From NCBI RefSeq assembly GCF_038051925.1, contig NZ_CP150634.1, positions 1,984,001-2,048,000 of the forward strand: DNA of 64,000 bases, given 5' to 3'. The translations under genes were made by a program, and so were the position numbers. Within the stretch, counting starts at the first letter, position 1. Each line of letters opens with the position of its first letter. The notes beneath the pieces are model-generated. The model saw only the letters and a program-made list of their open reading frames with translations, had not been told where the DNA came from and did no database searches. The DNA comes from Methylotuvimicrobium sp. KM2. Lineage in GTDB: Bacteria; Pseudomonadota; Gammaproteobacteria; Methylococcales; Methylomonadaceae. Shown here piece after piece: positions 9,028 to 17,654 of this stretch.

Positions 9028-9669
9028 ATGATAAAAGTCTTGCTTGTTGATGATCATGAAATTGTTCGTTCCGGAGTTGAAGCGCTTTTAAATAAAGCCG
9101 GTGATATTCAGGTTGTGGCGGTGGCAAAAACCGGTGAGGAAAGCGTCGAGGCGGTGACGGAGTTGCATCCCGATGTGGTGGTCATGGATATCAGCATGCC
9201 GGGTATTGGCGGCGTTGAGGCTTGTCGGCGAATTCTGCAAGATAATCCGGATATGAAGATTATTGTGCTGTCTGTTTGTAACGATGGACCGATACCGTTG
9301 CAGCTTTTGAAAATGGGGGTGTTGGGCTTTATTTCCAAAAGTTCGCCGGTCGACGAAATGGTCGCCGCGATTCGAAAGATTATGGCCGGGCAGCGTTATT
9401 TGTGCGCGGAGGTGGCAAACAATTTAGCATTCATGAAGTTGCCCGGTAATGATTCTCCTTTCTCAAAGCTTTCCCAAAGGGAGTCGGAGGTCGTCTCATT
9501 AATCTTGCAAGGTAAAACAATAAAAGAAATGTCGGGTATGCTGACGCTTAGTGATAAAACGATTAACACTTACCGCTACAGGCTTTACGATAAACTAAAA
9601 GTGAAGAACGATGTCGAATTGACGCGGCTCGCCATCAAGTTCGATTATATCGATTCCGCATCGATTTAA
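9028..9669 (+). CDS. uvrY: GacA/UvrY-type response regulator
   Basis: Two-domain regulator: receiver domain (1-120) with acidic pocket D8-D9, phosphorylation site D54 in VVVMDISMPG, and a C-terminal LuxR-type helix-turn-helix (about 148-205; LSQRESEVVSLILQGKTIKEM, KTINTYRYRL). The sequence follows GacA/UvrY closely (GIGGVEA, AGQRYL, VNTYRYRL-like segment), so it is expected to be the partner of a BarA/GacS sensor and to activate Csr-type small RNAs; neither is in the window. uvrC, a frequent neighbour, is absent. The start has an AT-rich leader with no clear Shine-Dalgarno sequence. Confidence 0.88.
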   Translation: MIKVLLVDDHEIVRSGVEALLNKAGDIQVVAVAKTGEESVEAVTELHPDVVVMDISMPGIGGVEACRRILQDNPDMKIIVLSVCNDGPIPLQLLKMGVLGFISKSSPVDEMVAAIRKIMAGQRYLCAEVANNLAFMKLPGNDSPFSKLSQRESEVVSLILQGKTIKEMSGMLTLSDKTINTYRYRLYDKLKVKNDVELTRLAIKFDYIDSASI

Positions 9670-9681
9670 TCGATACGGAAT
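9653..9681. terminator. Hairpin overlapping the uvrY stop codon
   Basis: ATTCCG and ATCGAT pair with ATCGAT and CGGAAT around a TTA loop, giving a strong stem that includes the stop codon. It lies between convergent genes, so a bidirectional transcription end is plausible, but there is no T-run. Confidence 0.35.
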
Positions 9682-9703
9682 CATGGAGCAAGAGAAAGGT
9701 TGT

Positions 9704-10600
9704 TTATAAAATTTCCCTTGCTTTGGCAAAGGCATTTCTAAAGTCTAAAAATAAAGGCTTATCGGTAGTCAGCATTGATGCGAGCAGTAGGTGTTGTAAT
9801 TGATATTTGACGTTACCTACGGCTAACGCGCCGATACCGACCGCGTTTGGCGCATGTGCTATGGGTTGGCCGAAATCGTTGAGTTTTATGCCTTCGATAC
9901 CGGCCGGAGGAACTGCGTTGACATCGCCGGCCACTTTAAGTGCTTTGGCATGGCTCAGTACTTTGCCGTTGATGACTTGTATTCCGGCTTTCGCGGTACA
10001 GAAGATGATGTCGGCATCGGCGATCAGTTCGGCTTTTTGTTCGTCAGACGAAGCGCTGGCGCCTTTTAGATTGGATTTAAAGCGTCTATTATATTCTTTG
10101 GCCAAATCGTTTGCGGTTTCGGCTGAAAGATGATCTATCAAAATTGTTTCGGCGCCTTCTAGCGAAGCGATGACGCCTGTGGCTATGCCGACCGGGCCGG
10201 TGCCGCCGAACACCAATGCTTTCGCGTTTTTTAAGTCAAGGTTATGCTTGGTTTTCAGTTCTTTTTCGACGCAGCCGACTAATGCCGCTGCGGTTGTGAA
10301 TGCGCCGCTTGGATCGGCGAATACCGAAATTTCAAACGGCGGCACCATCGCTTGTTCCGCGGCGTTCAGCATGTCTATCGCCAAGCCGATATCTCTTCCT
10401 CCGATAAACAAACCGGTGCGTTTCACACCGGTGGGCCCTCTGGAGAAAACGGCATCTTGCGTCAATCCGTGAACGCCGTCCAATTTGACATTGCTGTAAG
10501 GTATTAAAACATCGAATCCCGCGTCCAAAGCCATATTGACATCGAAAGGGCTGTTATTGGGCATCGGGTCCAGCATGTGCAGGATACTGCGCTTCTCCAT
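9704..10600 (-). CDS. Methylene-tetrahydromethanopterin dehydrogenase paralogue (MtdB-like)
   Basis: 298 aa NAD(P)-dependent dehydrogenase of the MtdA/MtdB family, which oxidises methylene-H4MPT in formaldehyde oxidation. It starts MEKRSILHMLDPMPNNSPFDVNM, like MtdB, and contains FADPSGAFTTAAA near residue 96, the Rossmann motif FGGTGPVG near 130 and VAGDVNAVPPAGIEG near 217. It is the second gene of a tandem pair, 24 bp after its paralogue, with AGAGGA before the ATG. The two proteins share the same plan but differ widely in the Rossmann half (here LIDHLSAETANDL against RIVGRQLEKAQRI). Cofactor or substrate (H4MPT or H4F) may differ; I cannot decide that from sequence. Confidence 0.85.
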   Translation of the reverse strand: MEKRSILHMLDPMPNNSPFDVNMALDAGFDVLIPYSNVKLDGVHGLTQDAVFSRGPTGVKRTGLFIGGRDIGLAIDMLNAAEQAMVPPFEISVFADPSGAFTTAAALVGCVEKELKTKHNLDLKNAKALVFGGTGPVGIATGVIASLEGAETILIDHLSAETANDLAKEYNRRFKSNLKGASASSDEQKAELIADADIIFCTAKAGIQVINGKVLSHAKALKVAGDVNAVPPAGIEGIKLNDFGQPIAHAPNAVGIGALAVGNVKYQLQHLLLASMLTTDKPLFLDFRNAFAKAREIL

Positions 10601-10624
10601 TGAATTTCCTCTTAATTTAAGTCG

Positions 10625-11533
10625 TTAAGCGTTGGCTTTGATGAAATCGCGGGCAACTTCGAATGCATGGGTAAAATGCAAGTAGACCGGTTTTTCGGAG
10701 TCGATCATGATCTTGAGCAGTTTGTTTTGCGCTTGGTATTTGACATTGCCGATAGCCAATGCGCCAATGCCGACCGCGCCGCTTTTCGATTCGGGCAGAG
10801 GCGCACCGTTATGGAATGCGTCGAGTCCGGCGATTCCTGATGGCGGAACGGCGTTGACGTCGGCCGCGACTTTTAATTGCGGTGCCGAAGATATTTGCTC
10901 GGCGCTTAACAGTTCAATTCCGGCGGCACCTGTCGCGAAGACGACATCGGCGGTTTTCATAAATTCGGTTTTGTCCGCATCCGCGCCGGCCATGATTTGA
11001 ATGGTACCTTCGCCGAATTCATTGCTGCAAAGATCGGCAATACGCTGGGCTTTTTCGAGTTGGCGTCCGACGATTCTGACGTTTGCACCGGCCTGAGCGG
11101 CGATAACGGCTGCTGCTTGACCCACTGGTCCGGTACCGCCCAAGGCAAGCACGTTTTTGCCTTCAAGAGTAGTGTTGAAGGTTTTTTGCAATTCGTGTTC
11201 GACTGCCGCGACCATGCCGGCTGCCGTCGTAAATGCGCCGCTCGGATCGGCGAAAACGGAGACTTCAAAAGGCGGGACCATCGAGTTTTTGGCGGTTTTA
11301 AGCATATCGAGCGCTTGTTTGGTATCCCTGCCGCCGATAAAAATGCCGGTTTTTTTCAAGCTTTTAGGGCTGCGTGAAAAAATAGCGTCTTGCACTAGGC
11401 CGCGAACTTCGCTGGGTTCTACATTGATATAGGGTATTGCCGAAACCCAACCCGCATCGAGTGCCATATTGACGTCGAACGGACTTAGGTTTTTAGCGGT
11501 TGTGAGCATATGTAAAATAAATGGTTTTTCCAC
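10625..11533 (-). CDS. mtdB: NAD(P)-dependent methylene-tetrahydromethanopterin dehydrogenase
   Basis: 302 aa, first gene of the tandem. The start is GTG at 11533, supported by a very strong Shine-Dalgarno sequence (AAGGAGGG) 7 bases upstream. The N-terminus FILHMLTTAKNLSPFDVNMALDAGW, FADPSGAFTTAAG near residue 96, ALGGTGPVGQAAAV near 129, the VGRQ cofactor-binding segment near 154 and AADVNAVPPSGIAG near 218 match MtdB. It acts in the H4MPT-linked oxidation of formaldehyde to formate, a hallmark of methylotrophs. The downstream paralogue is very probably co-transcribed. Confidence 0.88.
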   Translation of the reverse strand: MEKPFILHMLTTAKNLSPFDVNMALDAGWVSAIPYINVEPSEVRGLVQDAIFSRSPKSLKKTGIFIGGRDTKQALDMLKTAKNSMVPPFEVSVFADPSGAFTTAAGMVAAVEHELQKTFNTTLEGKNVLALGGTGPVGQAAAVIAAQAGANVRIVGRQLEKAQRIADLCSNEFGEGTIQIMAGADADKTEFMKTADVVFATGAAGIELLSAEQISSAPQLKVAADVNAVPPSGIAGLDAFHNGAPLPESKSGAVGIGALAIGNVKYQAQNKLLKIMIDSEKPVYLHFTHAFEVARDFIKANA

Positions 11534-11754
11534 GGGTTCCCCCCTCCTTAAAATTTAGCTACCCAGTATAAAAGAAAATAAAGTATTTTAAAAATGGCTA
11601 GCGCTTTTTGTGAGCGGTGAATGACGAGTGGGTATTTAGACTTGGTGTGCTTTTGTTCATTTATGGTTTGCCATGATCGGGTTAAAAATGGCGGTGCCCC
11701 TTAAGGTTGCAGCCGGTATAATTGACGTTAAATCGAAAATCATTCTGATGAACC

Positions 11755-12357
11755 ATGATGCACATTGATAAAGCCCAACAGCGCCGACAAGCTTACGATG
11801 CGCGAAACGCTCAGCGCGATAAGGATGCGGTTAGCCGGGAGATAGTCGATAAATTCCTAGGGCATGCCGCTTATCGGCAGGCCAAGACGGTTATGTTTTA
11901 TCTACATTGCCGCTCCGAAGTTAGAACGCGCGATAGGGTTCGCGAGCAGTTGTCGGGCGATAAGCAGATAGTTGTTCCTTATTGCACCAAGGATGCCTAT
12001 GGTCAAAACCGATTGGGTCTTTGGAAACTCGAGGACTTGCAAGAATTGCAGCCTGGAATGTGGGGCATACTCGAGCCGCCGAAAGAGCGGTGGGGAGAGT
12101 CCGGGAAGGAAATAGCGCCCGAAGCTTTGGATTTAGTCATGGTTCCGGGTGTTGCTTTCGATAGAAGCGGAGGGCGCTTAGGCAATGGCGCCGGTTATTA
12201 CGATCGTCTATTTAAAAGTGTCGGAAAAGATACGGTGCTAATTGGGGTTTGTTTCGAAGCGCAGATAATGCCTGAAATCATCATGGAGGGACACGATATT
12301 TATATGGATTATGTTATAACCGAATCTGAAGTTTATCGGGGTAGGGGTGGATTTTGA
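11755..12357 (+). CDS. ygfA: 5-formyltetrahydrofolate cyclo-ligase
   Basis: Converts 5-formyl-THF to 5,10-methenyl-THF with ATP, recycling an inhibitory folate. The 200 aa length is normal. Signatures are the basic N-terminus (QQRRQAYDARNA), LVMVPGVAFDR near residue 127 and GNGAGYYDRLF near 143. Two ATGs stand at 11755 and 11758. Its stop slightly overlaps or abuts the next gene, so both are probably translated from one message. No 6S RNA, its common partner, was recognised upstream. Confidence 0.93.
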   Translation: MMHIDKAQQRRQAYDARNAQRDKDAVSREIVDKFLGHAAYRQAKTVMFYLHCRSEVRTRDRVREQLSGDKQIVVPYCTKDAYGQNRLGLWKLEDLQELQPGMWGILEPPKERWGESGKEIAPEALDLVMVPGVAFDRSGGRLGNGAGYYDRLFKSVGKDTVLIGVCFEAQIMPEIIMEGHDIYMDYVITESEVYRGRGGF

Positions 12358-12359
12358 CG

Positions 12360-13511
12360 ATGCGATGGACGCGATTAAAGGAACAGCTTGAAGAAACGCC
12401 TGCCTTTGTTTACGACCTCGATGCGATTGAAACAACATTGCAGACCTTGAGCAATATTCGCGATCGGTCAGGTTGTAAAGTTTTATATTCAATCAAGTCT
12501 TTACCCTTTTTACCGATTTTGCATAGGATGAAGCCTTATCTCGACGGCTTTTCGGTAAGTTCTTTGTTCGAAGCGAGGTTGGCTTCTGAAGTATTGGCTG
12601 GAATTGGGTCGGTGCATTTGACCACGCCCGGCATACGAGCGGACGAAGTCGAAGAGCTAGCGCGGATTTGCTCACATGTGAGCTGCAATTCCTATCGTCA
12701 GCTAGATTTGTTTACAAAGTACTGGGAACAAGGCGCTTCGATCGGTTTGCGTTTGAATCCTAAGCTCTCTTTTTTGGATGATCGGCGCTACGATCCATGT
12801 CGGCTTTATTCGAAACTCGGCATCGATTTAAAGGGATTGGATATGAATGCCTTGACCGGTCGGATTAAAGGATTGCATTTCCATAACATCTTTTCGGCAT
12901 CGGACTTCGAACCGCTGATTCAAACCTTGACGGCGATAAGAAATAGGCTCGGTAACGGTTTTTCCGGATTGGAATGGTTGAATCTCGGTGGAGGTTATTT
13001 ATACGATCAAATCGGGCAGTTCGATATTTTTATCGATTCGGTCAAGCAATTGCACGAGGATTTCGGACTCGAAGTGTTGATCGAGCCTGGCAAGGCCTTG
13101 GTTGGAAGGGCAGGCTATTTGGCGACTTCGGTGGTCGATTGTTTCGTCAGCGACGGCAAATCCATCGCGGTATTGGATACCTCGGTCAATCATCATCCCG
13201 AAGTCTTCGAATACCAATGGCATCCGCCGTTGCTCGAACATTGCCCCAATGGGCGGTATTCGGCGATTTTGGCGGGATCCACATGTCTGGCCGGGGATAT
13301 TTTCGGGGAATATCGTTTCGATCGACCGTTGCAAGAGGGAGATCGATTGGTGTTTTCGGATGCCGGCGCCTATGCCTTGGTCAAAGCGCATCGTTTCAAC
13401 GGCTATAATCTACCGGATATATACGGCATGACTTCGGGAAATGCATTTTTGCTGAAGCGCCATACCTATCAACATTACTATGATCAGTGGTCGGGACTTG
13501 CGCTGGCTTGA
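12360..13511 (+). CDS. nspC: Carboxynorspermidine decarboxylase-like PLP enzyme
   Basis: Fold III (alanine racemase-like) PLP decarboxylase of 383 aa. ETPAFVYDLDAIE near residue 12 and VLYSIKSLPF near 41 with the PLP Lys46 fit NspC, as do HLTTPGIRADEVEEL, INPK-type segment LRLNPKLSFLDDRRYDPC, LNLGGGYLYD near 205 and AGSTCLAGDIFGEY near 305, with the active-site Cys. It would decarboxylate carboxynorspermidine or carboxyspermidine in polyamine synthesis. The usual partner, a saccharopine-type carboxynorspermidine dehydrogenase, is not adjacent. ATG 12360 follows the ygfA stop by two bases; a TTG at 12354 is an alternative start. Confidence 0.85.
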   Translation: MRWTRLKEQLEETPAFVYDLDAIETTLQTLSNIRDRSGCKVLYSIKSLPFLPILHRMKPYLDGFSVSSLFEARLASEVLAGIGSVHLTTPGIRADEVEELARICSHVSCNSYRQLDLFTKYWEQGASIGLRLNPKLSFLDDRRYDPCRLYSKLGIDLKGLDMNALTGRIKGLHFHNIFSASDFEPLIQTLTAIRNRLGNGFSGLEWLNLGGGYLYDQIGQFDIFIDSVKQLHEDFGLEVLIEPGKALVGRAGYLATSVVDCFVSDGKSIAVLDTSVNHHPEVFEYQWHPPLLEHCPNGRYSAILAGSTCLAGDIFGEYRFDRPLQEGDRLVFSDAGAYALVKAHRFNGYNLPDIYGMTSGNAFLLKRHTYQHYYDQWSGLALA

Positions 13512-13545
13512 ACTATGCGCAGTATATCGACAGGAGAAAAATCAG

Positions 13546-14538
13546 ATGAAGGCAGTTTTAATGACCGGAGCCGGCGGCCCCGAGGTGTTGCAATGGGCGG
13601 ATATCGCGGAGCCCGATATTGTTAAACCGACCGAATTGAAAGTCAGGCTCAAGGCGGCCGGCATCAATCCGATCGATACCAAGGTTAGAAGTAATGGTTT
13701 GTTTTATCCGGACGCCTTGCCGGCAGTACTGGGTTGCGACGGCGCAGGGGTGGTTGTCGAAGTGGGCGCCGAGGTACAAGACTTCAAGCCCGGTGATGAA
13801 GTTTGGTTTTGCAACGGTGGGTTGGGGCGGGAGCCCGGCAATTATGCCGAATATACCGTGCTCGATAGCCGTTGGGTCGCGCTTAAGCCTAAGTCTTTGT
13901 CATTCGTCGAGGCGGCGGCTTTGCCATTGGTGTTGATTACCGCATGGGGCGCGTTGTTCGATCGCGGCGGTTTGCAGGAAGGCCAAATCGTCTTGATTCA
14001 TGCCGGGGCCGGCGGCGTCGGTCATGTCGCGGTACAATTGGCCAAATTGAAAGGAGCCAGGGTTTTAACGACGGTGAGTTCCGAATCGAAAGCCGATTTT
14101 GTCTTAAGCTTGGGCGCGGATCAAGCAATCGATTATCGCCAATGCAACTTCGCCGAAAGAGTCAATGAATTAACCGGCGGGCGAGGTGCCGATGTCGTCT
14201 TGGATACGGTAGGGCCCGAAGTATTCAAGAGCAGCATCGAAGCCACTGCGCATTTCGGAAGTTTGGTCACGCTGCTCGATCCCGGAGCCTTGGATTGGTC
14301 GGAAGCGCGTATGCGAAATCTCAAAATCGGTTTCGAATTGATGTTGACGCCGATGTTGCGAAATTTGGATTCGGCGCGCGATCAGCACATAGAAATTCTA
14401 AATCGTTGTGCCGAATTTATCGAATCCGGTCATTTGCGAGGGCTTGTCTCGCATTGCCTGCCATTGGAACAAGCCGCTGAAGCGCATCGCTTGATCGGAG
14501 AAGGGCATACGCAGGGCAAGGTTGTATTGGAAATATAA
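13546..14538 (+). CDS. Zinc-free quinone oxidoreductase-like MDR dehydrogenase
   Basis: 330 aa member of the medium-chain dehydrogenase/reductase superfamily, closest in style to NADPH:quinone reductases. The N-terminal GroES-like domain has AAGINPIDTKVR near residue 38 and LGCDGAGVVVEVG near 62; the Rossmann part has HAGAGGVGHVAVQLAKLKGARV near 150, and the NADPH-side segment YRQCNFAERVNELTGGRGADVVLDTVG near 195. The zinc-ligand Cys cluster of alcohol dehydrogenases is absent. The upstream frame is open from 13480, but ATG 13546 has AGGAG at the right distance and starts with the family-typical MKAVLM. The substrate is unknown. Confidence 0.85.
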   Translation: MKAVLMTGAGGPEVLQWADIAEPDIVKPTELKVRLKAAGINPIDTKVRSNGLFYPDALPAVLGCDGAGVVVEVGAEVQDFKPGDEVWFCNGGLGREPGNYAEYTVLDSRWVALKPKSLSFVEAAALPLVLITAWGALFDRGGLQEGQIVLIHAGAGGVGHVAVQLAKLKGARVLTTVSSESKADFVLSLGADQAIDYRQCNFAERVNELTGGRGADVVLDTVGPEVFKSSIEATAHFGSLVTLLDPGALDWSEARMRNLKIGFELMLTPMLRNLDSARDQHIEILNRCAEFIESGHLRGLVSHCLPLEQAAEAHRLIGEGHTQGKVVLEI

Positions 14539-14540
14539 TT

Positions 14541-14784
14541 TATACCCTTCGCACTTCAAATTTCGGCAGTGCCTTAGGAGGCACCGGGGTGCTCGGCCCC
14601 TCACCTAGCGTTAGGTGAGGGGCCAGCATGGAGCTGGCATAGAGACTACAAGGACGTATTCACCCAGCACTTAAATTCCATAGCTCATTGGCTAGGATTA
14701 ATTGTCCAGGATAATTTAGGTGCTGGGTTCACGGCGTCCTTTGACGGGCACGCCGGTGCCGAATTTTGATCTCCGATAGGTATA
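14541..14784. repeat. Palindromic repeat element, family B, copy 1
   Basis: Starts TATACCCTTCGCACTTCAAA and ends ATTTTGATCTCCGATAGGTATA, so the outer ends are inverted TATACC/GGTATA. Inside are two nested hairpins: a perfect GGCCCCTCACCTA/TAGGTGAGGGGCC stem at 14595-14624, and CCAGCACTTAAAT ... ATTTAGGTGCTGG. Similar elements occur at 24957, 28002, 29677, 47800 and 63304. There is no coding capacity. Confidence 0.8.
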
Positions 14785-14801
14785 ACCGGCGTAATGGCGC
14801 G

Positions 14802-15665
14802 TTACCGGTGCGGGTAAAATATGTTGAAAATCTCCTCGAATTGATCATGGACTTTGTCGATGATATTACTTAACTGCTCGTCGGAAATACCGGCTTCCGA
14901 CAGGTCGGTTTCAGTATCGAAAAAGGCCATTTTAGCGATCCGGTTGGCCGATCTCACAATTGCGGCTGCGGTTTGATAACGACTAGCGCTGTTGGGGTAG
15001 GCATGGAGGGCAATCGTTGCACTGATGATTTCGGGTAGCTTCCACAATTTTGCGAGTTCCGCCCCTGTTTCATAATGATCGAAACCAATTAGGTTTCGTT
15101 CGGTTTCGATTTCATCGGCATCGGTCGATTCGACTAGTAGCCCGACTTCTCGGGCTAATTCGGGAATGCGGCGATAAAATACCAGTTTGCCGATTTCATG
15201 GAGTAAGCCGCAAATAAAAATCGCTTCGTCGTTTTCGTCAGTATCCCAATGGTCTGCTAGTTCTTTAGCCGTTAATGCGCTTCTTAGGCTCATCGCCCAA
15301 AAATCATGCATCGAAAGCATGCCGTTCGGCAGCATCGAGAAGCGATCGATGATTAATGTACTCAAGACTAGGTTTTGCAGTTCTTGCGTGCCGATTAGCG
15401 TGATGGCGTGGCTGATCGTGACGATGCGGGATGGGAAGCCGAAGAAAGCGCTATTGACCAATTTTAATAATCGTATCGATAAGGCAGGGTCCTTATTGAT
15501 GATTTCGCCGGCGTCGATGATCGATTTATGCGGATCTTCAAGCGTTTTTTTTAGCTCGAAATAAATCGCCGGCGGCGATGTTAATTGAAGATCGCCTTTC
15601 AATAAATCGGCTGCGGTTAAATTGGGCGAGTCGGAATGCGGCATTGGCAAAACGGATTTCTTCAT
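14802..15665 (-). CDS. HDOD-domain signalling protein
   Basis: 287 aa, nearly all one HDOD domain (about 20-225). LLKGDLQLTSPPAIYFELKKTLEDP, INKDPALSIRLLKLVNSAFFGFP near 60-80 and LLHEIGKLVFYRR near 154 are typical. The HD pair of LLHEIGKL is partly kept (His and Glu rather than His-Asp), so metal-dependent hydrolysis is doubtful; most HDOD proteins are thought to be non-catalytic adaptors in signalling. It is transcribed divergently from a GGDEF/EAL protein gene with 139 bp between starts, which suggests a shared c-di-GMP context (inference). Confidence 0.87.
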   Translation of the reverse strand: MKKSVLPMPHSDSPNLTAADLLKGDLQLTSPPAIYFELKKTLEDPHKSIIDAGEIINKDPALSIRLLKLVNSAFFGFPSRIVTISHAITLIGTQELQNLVLSTLIIDRFSMLPNGMLSMHDFWAMSLRSALTAKELADHWDTDENDEAIFICGLLHEIGKLVFYRRIPELAREVGLLVESTDADEIETERNLIGFDHYETGAELAKLWKLPEIISATIALHAYPNSASRYQTAAAIVRSANRIAKMAFFDTETDLSEAGISDEQLSNIIDKVHDQFEEIFNIFYPHR

Positions 15666-15804
15666 TATACTTGTTAAAATTTTGAAATTTTATAGTGTAT
15701 TTCAGTCAAGCTTAGGTGAGGCTTGCGATAAATCAAGGGCTTCATCGAGAAATAGTCCGTATAGGAAGCCCGTCAAGCATTTACCACATCAACCAGTGAG
15801 CACG

Positions 15805-17634
15805 ATGTTAAATAACTCTCAGCGACAAAGTAAAATCATCATTGCCGGAATAGATCGGAAAACTGTCGCAAAAATTGAAACGATTTTGATAGATAAAGGG
15901 TTTTCTAATTTTGCGATTGCCGCTGAATGCGGAGATATTTATCGCATCATTCGGCCCTATGTAGACAACGCCGAAGAGTTAGGCTTGATTATTGTCGATG
16001 AAGATTTGCCCGGCGGGCACGTTAGAGATATGTGTCATTCACTTTCGGGTGAACAAGCGGGCGTTTTTTTACCTTTTATAATTCTTAAAAACGAACGCCC
16101 AAGTCAAGTGCCCGATGCTTCCGCGTCATCGTCGCTGATCTACGAACTATGTAAGCCGCTTCGTGGGCCTGAGCTTATCATTTTAGTAGAAATGTTATTG
16201 CTACTTAAAAGCGAACGTTCTATACGCTACCAACAACAGGAAAGGTTGATCAATGAGTTGGCGACGCGAAAATTGCTCGATGCTAAATTAAAATATTTGG
16301 TCGCTCATGACGAATTGACCGGCTTGATGAATAGAACGCAGCTAGAAAACTATATTCGTTTGAGTTTGACGCGGAATCAAAAGCTGCAGCAAAACGGCGC
16401 ATTGTTGTTGATTGATTTGGATCGGTTCGGTTTGATTAACGATTTGGAAGGCTTCGATATGGCCGATAAATTGATTATCGATGTCGTGGCAACGATTCGA
16501 AAGCTGGTGAGGCTCGAGGCTTGGTTTGCCCGCATCGACTCGGACGAGTTTTGCCTGTATTTCGATACTATATCCGGTCTTCAGGCTCGCGAAGTTGCCG
16601 AAGATATCCGCAAAGGGCTCAATGAAAGCCGATTTCAAACCGGCAATGTTTGCTACAGTATTACTGCGTCGATCGGCATCGCAACATTGCAATCCGCTAA
16701 AGTTATCCAACATCCCGAGGAATTGATATCTAGAGCGCACCAAGCTTGTTCCTTGGCGAAACAAAACGGCCGAAATATGGTCTGGTTTTATAACGAAGAA
16801 GATAAAGCCATAAAAGAACGGCATCGCGATGTTTATTGGGTCCCTTTGATTAGGGATGCTTTGTTAATGCGAAATTTCTTTTTGATGTTTCAACCGGTAG
16901 TGAATCTTAGAACAGGCGAGGTTTCGCATTATGAGGTACTAATTCGAATGCGGGGGCATGAAAACAAGGTCATTAGCCCTTCCGAGTTTATTCCGGTTGC
17001 CGAACGAATGGGTTTAATACACAGCATCGACTTGTGGGTGGTTGAGAATGCGATTGATTTTTTAGCTGAGCTTCCCCCCGAATTGTCTAACGTATCGTTG
17101 TCGATCAATTTATCCGGAGTCGCTTTCCAGGACGATGCTTTATTGCCGACCATCAAAAGAAAACTGGAATTGTCTTGGGTCAATGCCGAGCGGATTACCT
17201 TTGAGATCACCGAGACCTCGGCGGTCGATAACTTCGAGCAAACTCGGCAGATGATTAATCAGATCAGAGCGTTGGGTTGTCATTTTGCATTGGACGATTT
17301 TGGCGCGGGTTTTTGTTCGTTCAATTATTTAAAGAAGTTTCCGGTCGATTTTGTAAAAATCGATGGACAATTTATTCGAAATTTAGTCAATGACGATACC
17401 GATCAAGTACTGGTCAGATCAATGAGCGAAATTGCCAAGCAACTCGGTAAAAAAACGATTGCGGAATTTATCGAGTGTCCTCGGGTGATTAAAATTCTGA
17501 TTGATCTTGGTATCGATTATGGACAAGGTTATATTTTCGGTAAGCCAAGCCAGCTATTGATCGAGCAAGGTTACATTCCGCTGCAGCAACTATTAATAGA
17601 AGGCGATAAAAGCACGCGTTTTCTATATAATTAA
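15805..17634 (+). CDS. Receiver-like / degenerate GGDEF / EAL protein
   Basis: 609 aa from ATG 15805 (GTG 15796 is an alternative; the frame is open back to 15622 but overlaps the divergent HDOD gene). Domains: a receiver-like module (about 10-125; KIIIAGIDRKTV, LIIVDEDLPGG), a GGDEF domain (about 170-330), whose signature reads DSDEF, so cyclase activity is probably lost, and an EAL domain (about 345-600) with EVLIRM, SINLSG, FEITET, LDDFGAGFCSFNYL and VKIDGQFI. The EAL residues for metal and catalysis look largely intact (EVL, Asp-Asp, KID), so phosphodiesterase activity against c-di-GMP is likely. A c-di-GMP riboswitch candidate is found elsewhere in the window. Confidence 0.88.
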   Translation: MLNNSQRQSKIIIAGIDRKTVAKIETILIDKGFSNFAIAAECGDIYRIIRPYVDNAEELGLIIVDEDLPGGHVRDMCHSLSGEQAGVFLPFIILKNERPSQVPDASASSSLIYELCKPLRGPELIILVEMLLLLKSERSIRYQQQERLINELATRKLLDAKLKYLVAHDELTGLMNRTQLENYIRLSLTRNQKLQQNGALLLIDLDRFGLINDLEGFDMADKLIIDVVATIRKLVRLEAWFARIDSDEFCLYFDTISGLQAREVAEDIRKGLNESRFQTGNVCYSITASIGIATLQSAKVIQHPEELISRAHQACSLAKQNGRNMVWFYNEEDKAIKERHRDVYWVPLIRDALLMRNFFLMFQPVVNLRTGEVSHYEVLIRMRGHENKVISPSEFIPVAERMGLIHSIDLWVVENAIDFLAELPPELSNVSLSINLSGVAFQDDALLPTIKRKLELSWVNAERITFEITETSAVDNFEQTRQMINQIRALGCHFALDDFGAGFCSFNYLKKFPVDFVKIDGQFIRNLVNDDTDQVLVRSMSEIAKQLGKKTIAEFIECPRVIKILIDLGIDYGQGYIFGKPSQLLIEQGYIPLQQLLIEGDKSTRFLYN

Positions 17635-17654
17635 GGCTCATCCTAAGTTCAAAT

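Noticed and set aside
11540..11754. Possible 6S RNA upstream of ygfA
   Set aside because: The gene order would allow it, but I could not find the long interrupted hairpin with the typical central bubble in this 215-bp stretch.
15622..15804. N-terminal extension of the GGDEF/EAL protein
   Set aside because: The frame is open, but it would overlap the divergent HDOD start and the peptide is not like a domain; ATG 15805 fits better.
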